From Allobosea sp. 117 (GTDB lineage Bacteria > Pseudomonadota > Alphaproteobacteria > Rhizobiales > Xanthobacteraceae), in NCBI RefSeq assembly GCF_000702305.1, contig NZ_JNLC01000013.1, positions 124,001 to 188,000 of the forward strand: DNA of 64,000 nt. The letters run 5' to 3'. Shown here one piece after another: positions 8,140 to 20,179 of the stretch (position 1 is the stretch's first letter; every line of letters begins with the position of its first letter). A model generated the notes under the pieces. The model worked only from the letters and a program-made list of their open reading frames with translations, searched no databases and had not been told where the DNA came from. The translations under genes were made by a program, and so were the position numbers.

Positions 8140-8853
8140 ATGAATCCCGCCGATGTCGCACAGACGGCGATCGCCGCTCCCAGTGCCGACCTTTCGCTGA
8201 TCAGCCTGTTCCTGCAGGCCCATATTCTCGTCAAGCTGGTGATGGCGGGCCTCGTCGCGGCCTCCATCTGGGTCTGGGCGATCATCATCGACAAGACGCT
8301 GCTGTTCGCCCGCATGAAGCGGCAGATGGACCGCTTCGAGCAGGTGTTCTGGTCCGGCCAGAGCCTCGAGGAACTCTACCGCACGCTTTCCGCGAGCCCG
8401 CCGCACGGCATGGCGGCGATCTTCGTCGCGGCGATGCGCGAGTGGAAGCGCTCCTATGAGGGCGGCGCGCGCTCCTTCGCCGGACTGACGCAGCGGCTCG
8501 ACAAGGTGATGGACGTGACCATCGCCCGCGAGGTGGAGCGGCTGGAGGCGCGGCTGCTGGTGCTGGCGACCGTCGGCTCGGCCGGCCCGTTCATCGGCCT
8601 GTTCGGTACGGTTTGGGGCATCATGACCTCGTTCCAGTCGATCGCCGCCTCGAAGAACACCAGCCTCGCAGTTGTGGCGCCGGGCATCGCCGAAGCCCTT
8701 TTCGCAACGGCAATCGGCCTCATCGCCGCCATCCCGGCGACGATTTTCTACAACAAGTTCGTGTCACAGGTTGGCCGTCTGGCGCTTCGGCTGGAGGGTT
8801 TCGCGGACGAGTTCTCCGCCATCCTCTCGCGTCAGATCGACGAGCGGGGCTGA
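8140..8853 (+). CDS. tolQ: Tol-Pal system proton channel subunit TolQ
   Basis: TolQ is an inner-membrane protein that forms the proton-driven stator with TolR to energise TolA during cell division. The length of 237 aa is typical. It has three membrane helices: about residues 28-48 (LVMAGLVAASIWVWAIII), then two after a long cytoplasmic loop (near 143-165 and 180-200, the conserved GPFIGLFGTVWGIM stretch). A GAGG ribosome site precedes ATG 8140. It starts a tight run tolQ-tolR-tolA-tolB. Confidence 0.95.
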   Translation: MNPADVAQTAIAAPSADLSLISLFLQAHILVKLVMAGLVAASIWVWAIIIDKTLLFARMKRQMDRFEQVFWSGQSLEELYRTLSASPPHGMAAIFVAAMREWKRSYEGGARSFAGLTQRLDKVMDVTIAREVERLEARLLVLATVGSAGPFIGLFGTVWGIMTSFQSIAASKNTSLAVVAPGIAEALFATAIGLIAAIPATIFYNKFVSQVGRLALRLEGFADEFSAILSRQIDERG

Positions 8854-8859
8854 TACACG

Positions 8860-9312
8860 ATGGGCATGTCCGGCGCAGGAGGAGGCGGTTGGCAGTCGCG
8901 GCGCTCGCGCCGTCGCGGCGGCGCGGCCGTCATGTCCGAGATCAACGTCACGCCGATGGTCGACGTGATGCTGGTGCTGCTCATCATCTTCATGGTGGCG
9001 GCGCCGCTGCTCACCGTTGGCGTGCCGCTCGACCTGCCGCAGACCGACGCCAAGGCGGTGGAGCAGGACCGCGAGCCGCTGGTCATCTCGATCAACAACA
9101 AGGGCCAGGTCTATCTGCAGGACGCCGAGATTCCGGTGGAGGAGCTGGTGCCCAAGCTGCAGGCCATCGCCAAGGCCGGCTATGAGGAGCGCATCTTCGT
9201 GCGCGGCGACCGCACGGTCGACTACGGCACGGTGATGAAGGTCATGGGCCGCCTGTCGGGCGCCGGCTTCAAGCGCGTCGCGCTGGTCTCCGAAGTCGAG
9301 CAGGGGAGCTGA
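8860..9312 (+). CDS. tolR: Tol-Pal system protein TolR
   Basis: The 150-aa ExbD/TolR-family protein has a basic N-terminus, one membrane helix holding the essential aspartate (TPMVDVMLVLLIIFM, D35), and a periplasmic domain. It completes the TolQ-TolR proton channel. It starts 6 nt after tolQ, and tolA starts 5 nt after its stop, so the three are co-translated. Confidence 0.95.
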   Translation: MGMSGAGGGGWQSRRSRRRGGAAVMSEINVTPMVDVMLVLLIIFMVAAPLLTVGVPLDLPQTDAKAVEQDREPLVISINNKGQVYLQDAEIPVEELVPKLQAIAKAGYEERIFVRGDRTVDYGTVMKVMGRLSGAGFKRVALVSEVEQGS

Positions 9313-9317
9313 GCGGA

Positions 9318-10289
9318 ATGCGCGCCGGCCTCATCTCCTCCACCGCGCTGCACGCCGGAGTGCTCGGCTTCATGCTGGTGAGCTTCTCCTCGGCGAAGCC
9401 CTTCGATCCGACGCTGACCGAATCGATGCCGATCGACATCATCTCCGACGCCGAGCTGTCGCAGATGATGGCGGGCAAGAAGGACGCGGCGAAGGCCGAG
9501 AAGCCGAAGCCGGTGGTGGAGAAGGTCGCGCCGGAGCCGAAGCCGGTCGATAATCTGGACGACAAGATCACCGAGAAGCCCAAGATCAAGGCCGCCAACG
9601 AGCCGCCGCCTCCGCCCCCGCCGCCGCCGGAGGTGAAGCCGCCGGAGCCGAAGCCCGAGGCTGCGCCGAAGCCGCCGCAGGCCAAGGCCGATCCGGCCCC
9701 GACCGACGCCGAGGCGCTGAAGTCGAAGCCGCCGGAGCCGAAGAAGGAAGAGCCGAAGCCCGAGCAGATGGCCCAGCTTCCGCCGCCGCCCCCGATGCCG
9801 CCGAAGAAGCCGCCGCCGCCCAAGCCGGTGGTGCAGGCGCCGCCGAGCGACCAGCAGCGCGAATTCAAGCCGAACGAGATCGCGGCGCTGCTCGACAAGC
9901 GCACGCCGCAGCGTCAGGCGGCGATCGGCGACACCATCAACAACACCGCCTCGCTCGGCGCGGCGCGCGGCACCTCGGCGATGCTGTCGCAGACCGAGAT
10001 CGACGCGCTGCGCGCGCGGCTGATGTCGCTGTGGAACCCCCCGGCAGGCGCCGCCAATCCGCAGGAGCTGATCGTCACCGTGCGCATCCGGCTGAACATC
10101 GACGGCACGCTTGCCGGGCCGCCGCAGGTGATGACCTCCGGCTCCAGCCCGTTCTTCATGAGCGCGCGCGAGAGCGCGGTGCGCGCGGTGTTCCGCGGTC
10201 AGCCCTTCAACATGCTCTCCCCGTCGAAATACGACGCGTGGAAGGACATCGAGATCACCTTCGATCCGCGCGAGCTGGTGCGCGGCTGA
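9318..10289 (+). CDS. tolA: Tol-Pal system protein TolA
   Basis: TolA spans the periplasm and links the TolQR motor to Pal and TolB. The 323-aa protein has one N-terminal membrane helix (about residues 5-24). A long Pro/Lys/Glu-rich arm (about 50-190) includes an eight-proline run near residue 96. The C-terminal globular domain (about 220-323) contains LRARLMSLWNPP and VRIRLNIDGTLAGPP. The Pro-rich rather than Ala-helical arm is common in alphaproteobacterial TolA. It lies 5 nt after tolR. Confidence 0.92.
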   Translation: MRAGLISSTALHAGVLGFMLVSFSSAKPFDPTLTESMPIDIISDAELSQMMAGKKDAAKAEKPKPVVEKVAPEPKPVDNLDDKITEKPKIKAANEPPPPPPPPPEVKPPEPKPEAAPKPPQAKADPAPTDAEALKSKPPEPKKEEPKPEQMAQLPPPPPMPPKKPPPPKPVVQAPPSDQQREFKPNEIAALLDKRTPQRQAAIGDTINNTASLGAARGTSAMLSQTEIDALRARLMSLWNPPAGAANPQELIVTVRIRLNIDGTLAGPPQVMTSGSSPFFMSARESAVRAVFRGQPFNMLSPSKYDAWKDIEITFDPRELVRG

Positions 10290-10327
10290 GTTTCCGTCAG
10301 TGACGATTGCCCTTCGAGATATTGGAC

Positions 10328-11710
10328 ATGAGTGACCTTTTCCGGCCCAGCCTCCCGAGCCTCCCGATCCGCGCGTTGGGCGCCCCGCTGAGCCGCCGCA
10401 CGGTGCTGGCCGGAGCCGGCGCGCTGGCTGGCGCCTCGCTGATCGGCACTCGCGCCGCCAACGCGGTGCTGAAGCTCGACGTCACCCAGGGCACGGTGCA
10501 GCCGCTCCCGATCGCCATCACCGACTTCGTCGGCGGCGGCAGCGAGCAGGATGCGCAGGCCGGCAAGGGCGTGACCCAGATCATCTCGGCCGACCTGCGC
10601 CGCTCTGGCCTGTTCGCGCCGATCGACCCGGCCGCCTTCGTCGAGAAGATCACCAACCCGGATGCCTCGCCGCGCTTCCAGGACTGGCGGGTGATCAATT
10701 CGCAGGCGCTGGTCACTGGCCGCATGACCCGCCAGCCGGACGGGCGGGTGAAGGCCGAGTTCCGCCTCTGGGACGTGTTCGCCGGCCAGCAGCTCATCGG
10801 CCAGCAATATTTCACCCAGCCGGAGAACTGGCGCCGCGTCGCCCATATCATCGCCGACGCGATCTATGAGCGCCTCACCGGCGAGAAGGGCTATTTCGAT
10901 ACGCGCATCGTGTTCGTCGACGAGTCCGGCTCCAAGGAGAAGCGCGTGAAGCGCCTCGCCATCATGGACCAGGACGGCGCCAACGTGACCTATCTGACGC
11001 GCGGCGACGACCTGGTGCTGACCCCGCGCTTCTCGCCGACCAGCCAGGAAATCACCTACATGTCCTACGGCAAGGGCGAGCCGCGGGTCTATCTGCTCAA
11101 CATCGAGACCGGGCAGCGCGAGGTGGTCGGCAACTTCCCGAACATGAGCTTCTCGCCGCGCTTCGCTCCGGACGGGCAGAAGGTGATCCTCTCCCTGCAG
11201 CAGGGCGGCAACTCGAACATCTTCGTCATGGACCTGAGGTCCAAGGCGACGACGCGGCTCACTGACACGGCGGCGATCGACACCGCGCCCTGCTATTCGC
11301 CGGACGGCGCGCGCATCGTGTTCGAGAGCGACCGCGGCGGCACCTCGCAGATTTATCTGATGGGCGCCGACGGCTCCTCGCCGACCCGCATCTCCTTCGG
11401 TGACGGGCGCTATTCGACGCCGGTGTGGTCGCCGCGCGGCGATGTCATCGCCTTCACCAAGCAGGCGCAGGGGCGGTTCGCCATCGGCATCATGCGCACC
11501 GACGGCTCGGGCGAGCGCATCCTCACCGAGGGCTACCACAATGAGGGTCCGACCTTCGCGCCGAACGGGCGCGTGATCATGTTCTTCCGCGATTCCGGCG
11601 GCGCCGGCGGCCCGCAACTCTATACGGTGGACGTCACCGGCTACAACGAGCAGCGCGTACCGACGCCCAGCTATGCGTCGGATCCGGCCTGGTCGCCGTT
11701 GCGTTCCTGA
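10328..11710 (+). CDS. tolB: Tol-Pal system beta-propeller protein TolB
   Basis: This 460-aa periplasmic protein has an N-terminal domain (about 45-170) and a six-bladed propeller with repeated FSPDG/FAPDG-type units (for example [15 protein letters not shown] and [18 protein letters not shown]). It binds Pal and TolA at the outer membrane. I prefer ATG 10328 to the in-frame TTG at 10307. The signal peptide contains [18 protein letters not shown], a twin-arginine-like pattern where TolB normally has a Sec signal. It is 38 nt after tolA, inside the same operon. Confidence 0.94.
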   Translation: MSDLFRPSLPSLPIRALGAPLSRRTVLAGAGALAGASLIGTRAANAVLKLDVTQGTVQPLPIAITDFVGGGSEQDAQAGKGVTQIISADLRRSGLFAPIDPAAFVEKITNPDASPRFQDWRVINSQALVTGRMTRQPDGRVKAEFRLWDVFAGQQLIGQQYFTQPENWRRVAHIIADAIYERLTGEKGYFDTRIVFVDESGSKEKRVKRLAIMDQDGANVTYLTRGDDLVLTPRFSPTSQEITYMSYGKGEPRVYLLNIETGQREVVGNFPNMSFSPRFAPDGQKVILSLQQGGNSNIFVMDLRSKATTRLTDTAAIDTAPCYSPDGARIVFESDRGGTSQIYLMGADGSSPTRISFGDGRYSTPVWSPRGDVIAFTKQAQGRFAIGIMRTDGSGERILTEGYHNEGPTFAPNGRVIMFFRDSGGAGGPQLYTVDVTGYNEQRVPTPSYASDPAWSPLRS

Positions 11711-11765
11711 GCGGAGTGGTCTTTAAGCATTCGGAAACCATAACGAATGATTTCCCCAATACAGT

Positions 11766-11808
11766 GAATCTTTACGTACTGTCGTAAGATTCCGTCAAGG
11801 TTGACGGA
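11766..11808. promoter_or_regulatory. Two adjacent inverted repeats in the tolB-pal gap
   Basis: GAATCTTTACG (11766-11776) faces CGTAAGATTC (ending 11792), with one bulged base. Immediately after, TCCGTCAA (11791-11798) and TTGACGGA (11801-11808) form a perfect 8-bp palindrome with a GG centre. There is no T-run, so this looks like an operator or promoter region for pal rather than a terminator. Confidence 0.4.
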
Positions 11809-11872
11809 ACCTTCAATTAACCAACGAACTGCTAGACCGGGACATCCGGTCCAGGAATAGGAGTCAACCGGC

Positions 11873-12367
11873 ATGATCCGTATGCTGAGCCTCGTGGGTG
11901 GCCTGCGCGCCGCCACCATCATCGGTGTGGCGATGCTCGCCGCGGCCTGCGCCAAGAACCCCATGGACGGCGCGGGCAAGGCGCTCGGCTCGGCTCCTCC
12001 CGGCAGCGCGCAGGAGTTCGTGGTCTCGGTCGGCGACCGCGTGTTCTTCGAGAGCGACCAGAGCGACCTTTCGGGCGACGCCCGCGCCACGCTCGACAAG
12101 CAGGCGCAGTGGCTCACCCAGTACAACCGCTACACCTTCACCATCGAAGGCCACGCGGATGAGCGCGGCACCCGCGAATACAACATCGCGCTCGGCGCCC
12201 GCCGCGCCCAGAGCGTGCGCGACTACCTGGTCTCGCGCGGCATCGACGGCAACCGGATGCGCACCATCTCCTACGGCAAGGAGCGCCCGGTGGCGGTGTG
12301 CAACGACATCTCCTGCTGGTCGCAGAACCGCCGCGCGGTCACCGTGCTCAACGGCGCCGGCTCGTAA
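11873..12367 (+). CDS. pal: Peptidoglycan-associated lipoprotein Pal
   Basis: This is a 164-aa lipoprotein. The lipobox LAAAC puts the acylated cysteine at residue 26. The C-terminal OmpA-like domain binds meso-diaminopimelate of peptidoglycan (FTIEGHADERGTREYN, then GARRAQSVRDYL). Pal anchors the outer membrane and is the end point of the TolQRA machine. It is 162 bp after tolB, with possible regulatory palindromes between, so it may have an extra promoter. AGGAG precedes the ATG. Confidence 0.96.
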   Translation: MIRMLSLVGGLRAATIIGVAMLAAACAKNPMDGAGKALGSAPPGSAQEFVVSVGDRVFFESDQSDLSGDARATLDKQAQWLTQYNRYTFTIEGHADERGTREYNIALGARRAQSVRDYLVSRGIDGNRMRTISYGKERPVAVCNDISCWSQNRRAVTVLNGAGS

Positions 12368-12392
12368 GCCTGACCGGACCGGACCGACCGCA

Positions 12393-12430
12393 GCCGGCGC
12401 GCTCGACAGGGCGTGCCGGCTTCGTCGTTT
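12393..12430 (+). terminator. Possible terminator after pal
   Basis: GCCGGCGCGC (12393-12402) pairs with GCGTGCCGGC (12411-12420), one G-U pair, 8-nt loop, followed by TTCGTCGTTTTC. The T-run is interrupted, so termination may be partial and cpoB may still be read through. Confidence 0.45.
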
Positions 12431-12576
12431 TCGCGCCGGCTCCGCGTCGATCGGACAGGTCCGAAGCCACACTTTGGACGCGATCCGTCCGGTATGCTCG
12501 GGCCTGTCGCTGGGGCAGTGAATCGCCGCGCGGCCTCCGCCAAAAGACACTGGCCGTTCAAACCCCTTAGTCGCTC

Positions 12577-13599
12577 ATGACCGTCCGCGTTCCGCGCTCC
12601 GGCGCCTCCCTGCTGGGGGCCCCCCTTCTGGCCCTTGCCATCGGCCTCGGCACCCTCGCGCCGTCCCTCGCGACGGCCCAGGGCAACCCCAACTTCTTCG
12701 GCAACCTGTTCAAGCCGCCGGGCCAGGTCGGCGGCGGCCAGGCCGCCTCGCCGGCCGTCGGCGGCGAGGATCCGGGCGAGCTCACCACCCGCATCGACCG
12801 GCTGGAGAACCAGCTCAGGCAGATGACCGGCCAGCTCGAACAGCTCCAGTACCGCAACCAGCAGCTCGAACAGCAGGTCAAGCGCTTCCAGGAGGAATTC
12901 GACTACCGCATGGGCGGGGCAGGGGGCGGCGCCTCGCCGGCACCGCGCGCCAATCCCGCGCCGGCGCCATCGGGCGGCACGCCCTCGATCATGGCGCCGC
13001 CCGTCGCGCCGGGCGGTCCCGCGCCGGCCAAGCGCTCCGACGCCTTCGACCCGAACGCGCAGCCGGCCGCCCCCGGGGCGCCGCGCCCGCTCGGCACCAC
13101 GCCGCCGTCCGAGCCGGTCAATGCCGGCGCGCCGGGCGCGCCGATGGACCTCGGCAGCGGTGCGCCGGCCGGCGCGCCCTCCGGCGGCACGCAGGTCGCC
13201 ACCCTGCCGCCGTCGAACAGCCCGAAGGACATGTACGACCTCGCTTATGGCTATGTGCTGCGGCAGGACTACGTGCAGGCGACCCGCGAGTTCGAGACCT
13301 TCGTGCAGCAGTACCCGACCGATCGGGCGGCGCCCGACGCCTATTACTGGCTCGGCGAATCCAACTATCAGCGCCAGCTCTACAAAGAGGCGGCGCAGAG
13401 CTTCCTGAAGGTGTCGACCGACTATCCCAACGCGGTGAAGGCGCCGGACGCGCTGCTGCGGCTCGGCCAGTCGCTAGCCGCCATCGGCGAGAAGGACGCG
13501 GCCTGCGCCACCTTCAACGCGATCGGCAATAAATATCCGCGCGCCTCCGCCACCGTCCGGCAGGGCGTCGAGCGGGAACAGAAGCGTGTGCGCTGCTGA
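12577..13599 (+). CDS. cpoB: Cell division coordinator CpoB (YbgF), TPR protein
   Basis: The 340-aa periplasmic protein links TolA activity with peptidoglycan synthesis. It has a signal peptide ending near ATAQG (about residue 36) and a short coiled coil rich in Q/L/E (about 68-110), which trimerises the E. coli protein. A Gly/Pro/Ala-rich linker (about 112-210) precedes three tetratricopeptide repeats (about 215-338). The ATG is 209 bp after pal. The 3' end overlaps tilS by 14 nt. Confidence 0.92.
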   Translation: MTVRVPRSGASLLGAPLLALAIGLGTLAPSLATAQGNPNFFGNLFKPPGQVGGGQAASPAVGGEDPGELTTRIDRLENQLRQMTGQLEQLQYRNQQLEQQVKRFQEEFDYRMGGAGGGASPAPRANPAPAPSGGTPSIMAPPVAPGGPAPAKRSDAFDPNAQPAAPGAPRPLGTTPPSEPVNAGAPGAPMDLGSGAPAGAPSGGTQVATLPPSNSPKDMYDLAYGYVLRQDYVQATREFETFVQQYPTDRAAPDAYYWLGESNYQRQLYKEAAQSFLKVSTDYPNAVKAPDALLRLGQSLAAIGEKDAACATFNAIGNKYPRASATVRQGVEREQKRVRC

Positions 13600-14719
13600 G
13601 GCAGCTCCCGCCGCCGCCGCGGCCGTCGAGGCGGCGCGGCTCGACGCGCTGTTCCGTCCGTTCGAGGACCATGCGGGCGTGCTGCTCGCCGTCTCGGGCG
13701 GGCCGGATTCCACCGCTCTCCTTCTCCTCGCCGCGCGCTGGCGCACCGCACGGGCGGATGGCCCGGCTCTTTACGTCGCGACCGTCGACCATGGCCTGCG
13801 CGCCGGGGCGCGGGCGGAAGCCGAGGCGGTCGGCACCCTCGCGGCCCGGCTCGGCATGCCGCACGCCATCCTGGACTGGGAGGGCGAGAAGCCTATGAGC
13901 GGGCTTCAGGAGGCGGCGCGGGACGCGCGCTATGCCTTGCTGGCGGACCATGCCCACACGGTCGGCGCCAGCGCGATCGCCACCGCCCACACCGCCGACG
14001 ACCAGGCCGAGACGGTGCTGTTCCGCCTGCTGCGTGGCTCCGGCCTCGCCGGGCTCGCCGGCATTCCGGCCGCCCGGCCGCTCGACGGGCTGACGCTGCT
14101 GCGCCCGCTGCTCGGCATCGGCAAGGCCGAGCTGACCGCCACCTGCCGGGCGGCCGGCATCGCCTTCGCCGAGGACCCCTCGAACCGCGACGAACGCTTC
14201 GCCCGGGTGCGGCTGCGTGCCTCGCTGCTGCCGGCGCTCGCCGCCGCCGGGCTCGACGCGGACGGATTCGCGCGGCTCGCCGAGCGCATGGCGCGCGCCG
14301 ACGCGGCGCTGGAGGCGGCGACCGATGCCGCCGCCGCGCGGCTGCTGGCGGAGGGGCCGGTCTTTCGGCTGCCGCGCGCGGCCTTCGCGGAGCTGCCGGC
14401 CGAGATCGCGCTGCGCCTGCTCGGCCGGGCGATCGACCGGGTCGGCAGGGAAGGGCCGGTCGAGCTCGGCAAGCTGGAGGCGCTGCACCGCTGGATCGCC
14501 GAGGAGCATGCCGCAGGCGGTGCGGCGGCCTCCCGAGCCCCCGCGCGGACCCTTGCCGGCGCTGTGGTCCGGCTCGGGCCGAAGGCGTTGACCGTTGGCC
14601 CGGCGCCGGCCCGGCGGGCGCCGGCCAGCGCATCTTTCGTTCATGCTGACGCGAAATTGCGCACCGCCGGGGCGCCGCGGACATTGCGGCATCTTGGCAA
14701 GGATCAAGGCGGGACCTAA
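13586..14719 (+). CDS. tilS: tRNA(Ile)-lysidine synthetase TilS
   Basis: TilS converts C34 of the tRNA-Ile CAU anticodon to lysidine using ATP and lysine, an essential step for AUA decoding. The PP-loop SGGPDST is at residues 37-43. Downstream are DHGLRAGA and [19 protein letters not shown], typical of the family. The C-terminal region is short (377 aa in all), as in many alphaproteobacteria. GTG 13586 overlaps cpoB by 14 nt and gives a sensible N-terminus; the first 20 residues are alanine-rich and may not all be translated. Confidence 0.92.
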   Translation: MCAAEAAPAAAAAVEAARLDALFRPFEDHAGVLLAVSGGPDSTALLLLAARWRTARADGPALYVATVDHGLRAGARAEAEAVGTLAARLGMPHAILDWEGEKPMSGLQEAARDARYALLADHAHTVGASAIATAHTADDQAETVLFRLLRGSGLAGLAGIPAARPLDGLTLLRPLLGIGKAELTATCRAAGIAFAEDPSNRDERFARVRLRASLLPALAAAGLDADGFARLAERMARADAALEAATDAAAARLLAEGPVFRLPRAAFAELPAEIALRLLGRAIDRVGREGPVELGKLEALHRWIAEEHAAGGAAASRAPARTLAGAVVRLGPKALTVGPAPARRAPASASFVHADAKLRTAGAPRTLRHLGKDQGGT

Positions 14720-14798
14720 ATTACGGTGGGAAAACAGGTGGCCGTCAGCGCCGGCGGCACCGCGTCGGGAGCAGAATTCCGACGCCGAAAGGACAATG

Positions 14799-16715
<1,917 letters not shown>

Positions 16716-16736
16716 GGCCCCCCTCACCGTGACGAG

Positions 16737-16766
16737 ACGCCCGCCGCAAGGCGGGCGTTTTCGTTT
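16737..16766 (+). terminator. Rho-independent terminator of ftsH
   Basis: The stem ACGCCCGCC (16737-16745) pairs with GGCGGGCGT (16750-16758) over a GCAA tetraloop and is followed by TTTCGTTT. It is strong and canonical. Confidence 0.88.
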
Positions 16767-16782
16767 GGGGGGCTTGCATTCC

Positions 16783-16873
16783 GTCATCCCGGACGGCCGC
16801 AGGCCGATCCGGGATCGCGTGCCGAACCGGAGAGCGATCCCGGCTCTCCGGCTTCGCCTCCGGCCGGGATGAC
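16783..16873. repeat. Family B palindromic repeat (variant)
   Basis: GTCATCCCGG (16783-16792) and CCGGGATGAC (16864-16873) are the outer arms of a 91-bp palindromic block with further small hairpins inside (GGACGGCCGC..., GATCCCGG...). It lies between the convergent ftsH and ROK genes. Confidence 0.6.
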
Positions 16874-16891
16874 GGCGGATGATGGGCGGAC

Positions 16892-18034
16892 TTAGCCCTT
16901 CGCCCTCTCCTTGCGCTCCTCGCCCTTCTTCCCGTCGTCCTTCTTCGCGTCGTCCTTACCGCGCTCCTTCGGCCGCTCGCGATTGGTGAAGCGCGCATTG
17001 CCGAGGCCGGTGCCGATGGTCAGCACGCCCCAGCGCTCGACATCCTGCATGAAGGGCACCTCGCTGAGGCCCTGCACCACGGCGTCGTTGTGCATCAGCG
17101 CCAGCGTCTCCTCGTCGCCGATGGCCGGGATCGCCTCGCGCAGCGCCTCGGGCAGGTTGAAGCGGCGGCTCTCCCAGTTGCCCGGCAGGTTCTGCGCGCC
17201 GGCCTCGATGGTGCCTTCGGGGGTGATGAAGCCGGGGCAGCCGATGCCGATGAAGGGGGCGAGGCGCAGCTCGCGCTTGCGGGCGTAGCCGACCAGCTCC
17301 TTGAGCATCTCGACGAGCCGCGCGACCGCGGCGTCGCGATCGAGCTTCTCCTCGTCGGCATGGCGCCAGACCTCGCTGGCCTTCACCGCCGCGCTGGAGA
17401 GGTCCGGGTTCTTCTTGAGGTTCAGCTCGACGAGGCCGGCGCGGATGTTGCTGCCGCCGATGTCGACGCCGAGGATGCTGTCGTGGCCCTTGAACATCCA
17501 GCTCGGCGCCAGATGGATGGTGCCGACGATGCCGGCCTCGTCCGGATCGTGGCGGATCGGGCGCAGCTCGACCGGGTTGTCCGCCTCGCGCAGCAGCAGC
17601 TCGGTGCGGGCGACGGCGATCTCGGCGAAGCGGGAGGCGCGCAAGCCCCCGCCGATGGCGATGCGCTCCGTGTCCTTCCATTCCTTGGTGCGCAGCAGCC
17701 GGCGGATGACGGCGGCCAGCGCCTGCGCATAGTCCTCCGTCGCGCTCATCACCAGAGCCTGCCCGGCCGGCGAGCCGTTCTTGAGCGTGCGGTCGATCTC
17801 CTTCTTGGAGATCTCCGCCGTCTCCTGCTCCCCGAACGGGTCCTCGCCCGCCTCGGCCATCACGTCGCGCCAGGCCTCGAAGGCGGTGAAGAAGGCCGAG
17901 CGCTTCGCCTTGTCGCCGACGAAGCCGTCCTCGTCGCGCAGCTCGCTGTTGTAGCCGTCGACGCTCACCGCCGGCAGGCGGGCGGCGCCGTGCCCGGCGA
18001 TGGCGGGAGCGGTGGGGCGGGTCTTCGTCGTCAT
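16892..18034 (-). CDS. ROK-family sugar kinase-like protein with permuted domain order
   Basis: This 380-aa protein has ROK-family motifs in an unusual order. The nucleotide-binding start GVDIGGSNIRAGLVELNL is at residues 189-206, not at the N-terminus. IGIGCPGFI, AQNLPGNWE, MHNDAV and finally LTIGTGLGNARF follow. The elements normally C-terminal in ROK proteins come first: a helix YAQALAAVIRRLL, then RIAIGGGLRASRF (about 125-136) and DEAGIVGTIHL (about 165-175). The last ~30 residues are a Lys/Glu/Asp-rich tail. A GGGGGAG site precedes ATG 18034. It lies between ftsH and glmM, so a sugar substrate is likely but cannot be named. Confidence 0.8.
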   Translation of the reverse strand: MTTKTRPTAPAIAGHGAARLPAVSVDGYNSELRDEDGFVGDKAKRSAFFTAFEAWRDVMAEAGEDPFGEQETAEISKKEIDRTLKNGSPAGQALVMSATEDYAQALAAVIRRLLRTKEWKDTERIAIGGGLRASRFAEIAVARTELLLREADNPVELRPIRHDPDEAGIVGTIHLAPSWMFKGHDSILGVDIGGSNIRAGLVELNLKKNPDLSSAAVKASEVWRHADEEKLDRDAAVARLVEMLKELVGYARKRELRLAPFIGIGCPGFITPEGTIEAGAQNLPGNWESRRFNLPEALREAIPAIGDEETLALMHNDAVVQGLSEVPFMQDVERWGVLTIGTGLGNARFTNRERPKERGKDDAKKDDGKKGEERKERAKG

Positions 18035-18117
18035 GGGTTCTCCCCCGGCGGTATCGGAGGAGACAACGGGCGGGAGCGGCGATTGTTTCCCCCGCCATGC
18101 GGCGCCGTCGCGGAAAA

Positions 18118-18178
18118 GGCTCCAACTTATGGAGATGGAGCCCTTTCCGAACGGGTGATTCCACCTGATCGGAAAGGG
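18118..18178. repeat. Two hairpins upstream of glmM
   Basis: GGCTCC (18118-18123) pairs with GGAGCC (18137-18142). Overlapping it, CCCTTTCCGA (18141-18150) and TCGGAAAGGG (18169-18178) form a perfect 10-bp inverted repeat with an 18-nt loop. The loop sequence (GGGTGATTCCACCTGA) resembles a dispersed element seen in Hyphomicrobiales genomes, from memory. The rest of 18035-18324 should hold the divergent promoters. Confidence 0.5.
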
Positions 18179-18324
18179 CCCTAAAAGCGGGGGATTAACC
18201 CTCGCCGCCGACAGTTCGAATTTTCGCCAAATGTGCTGGTAATGTACGTTCACGATATGTGAACACTCCCATGCACGGGATGCGCGTAGAACATGCGCGG
18301 TATTCGACCGAATCGGACCTGGAC

Positions 18325-19668
<1,344 letters not shown>

Positions 19669-19669
19669 G

Positions 19670-19690
19670 GGGACCGGTCGGTCCCTTTCG
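19670..19690 (+). terminator. Weak terminator-like hairpin after glmM
   Basis: GGGACC (19670-19675) pairs with GGTCCC (19680-19685) over a 4-nt loop, followed by TTTCG. It directly follows the stop codon; the T-run is short. Confidence 0.35.
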
Positions 19691-19776
19691 CGGCGGGTGC
19701 CTAAATCCCCTCCGGCGCTTCCTTTGTTCCTTCCCCACACGCCGTCCTTCGTCACTTCTGTCGCTCCCCACGCGCC

Positions 19777-20085
19777 GTCATGCCCGGACGTGATCCGGGC
19801 ATCCGCGCGGGTGTGCAGGTGGGAAGGAAGGCGTGGACCCGGAGCGGGTGGCGGCAGAGCGACCTCGTCATGCTGAGGTGCCGGCCGTCAGGCCGGCCTC
19901 GAAGCACGCAGGCGGGTGCCGCGAGCCAAAGGCCAGTGCCCTGCATCCACCGCCTGCGTCCTTCGAGACTCGCTGCCGCGAGCACCTCAGGATGACGAGG
20001 GGCGGGGTGGCAGGGGTATTCCGTCCTTCTCCACACGCGCTTATCACCCCGCACGCCGTCATGCCCGGACGTGATCCGGGCATCC
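19777..20085. repeat. Repeat cluster: family B, family A pair, family B
   Basis: Copies of GTCATGCCCGGACGTGATCC (continuing GGGCATCC) lie at 19777-19804 and again at 20057-20085. Between them, 19867-19997 is a complete inverted pair of family A, opening CGTCATGCTGAGGTGCCGG and closing CACCTCAGGATGACG. Within the gap after glmM (19669-20698) I see no convincing gene; the open frames here are repeats read as protein. Confidence 0.7.
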
Positions 20086-20179
20086 ACGCAGTGCCCGAGC
20101 ACTCCGATCATAGGAATTATTTCCTTGATCTTTGCCTGCGACGCTGCCATCCTTCTCCCACCTCGTCCTTCCTGAAGGG

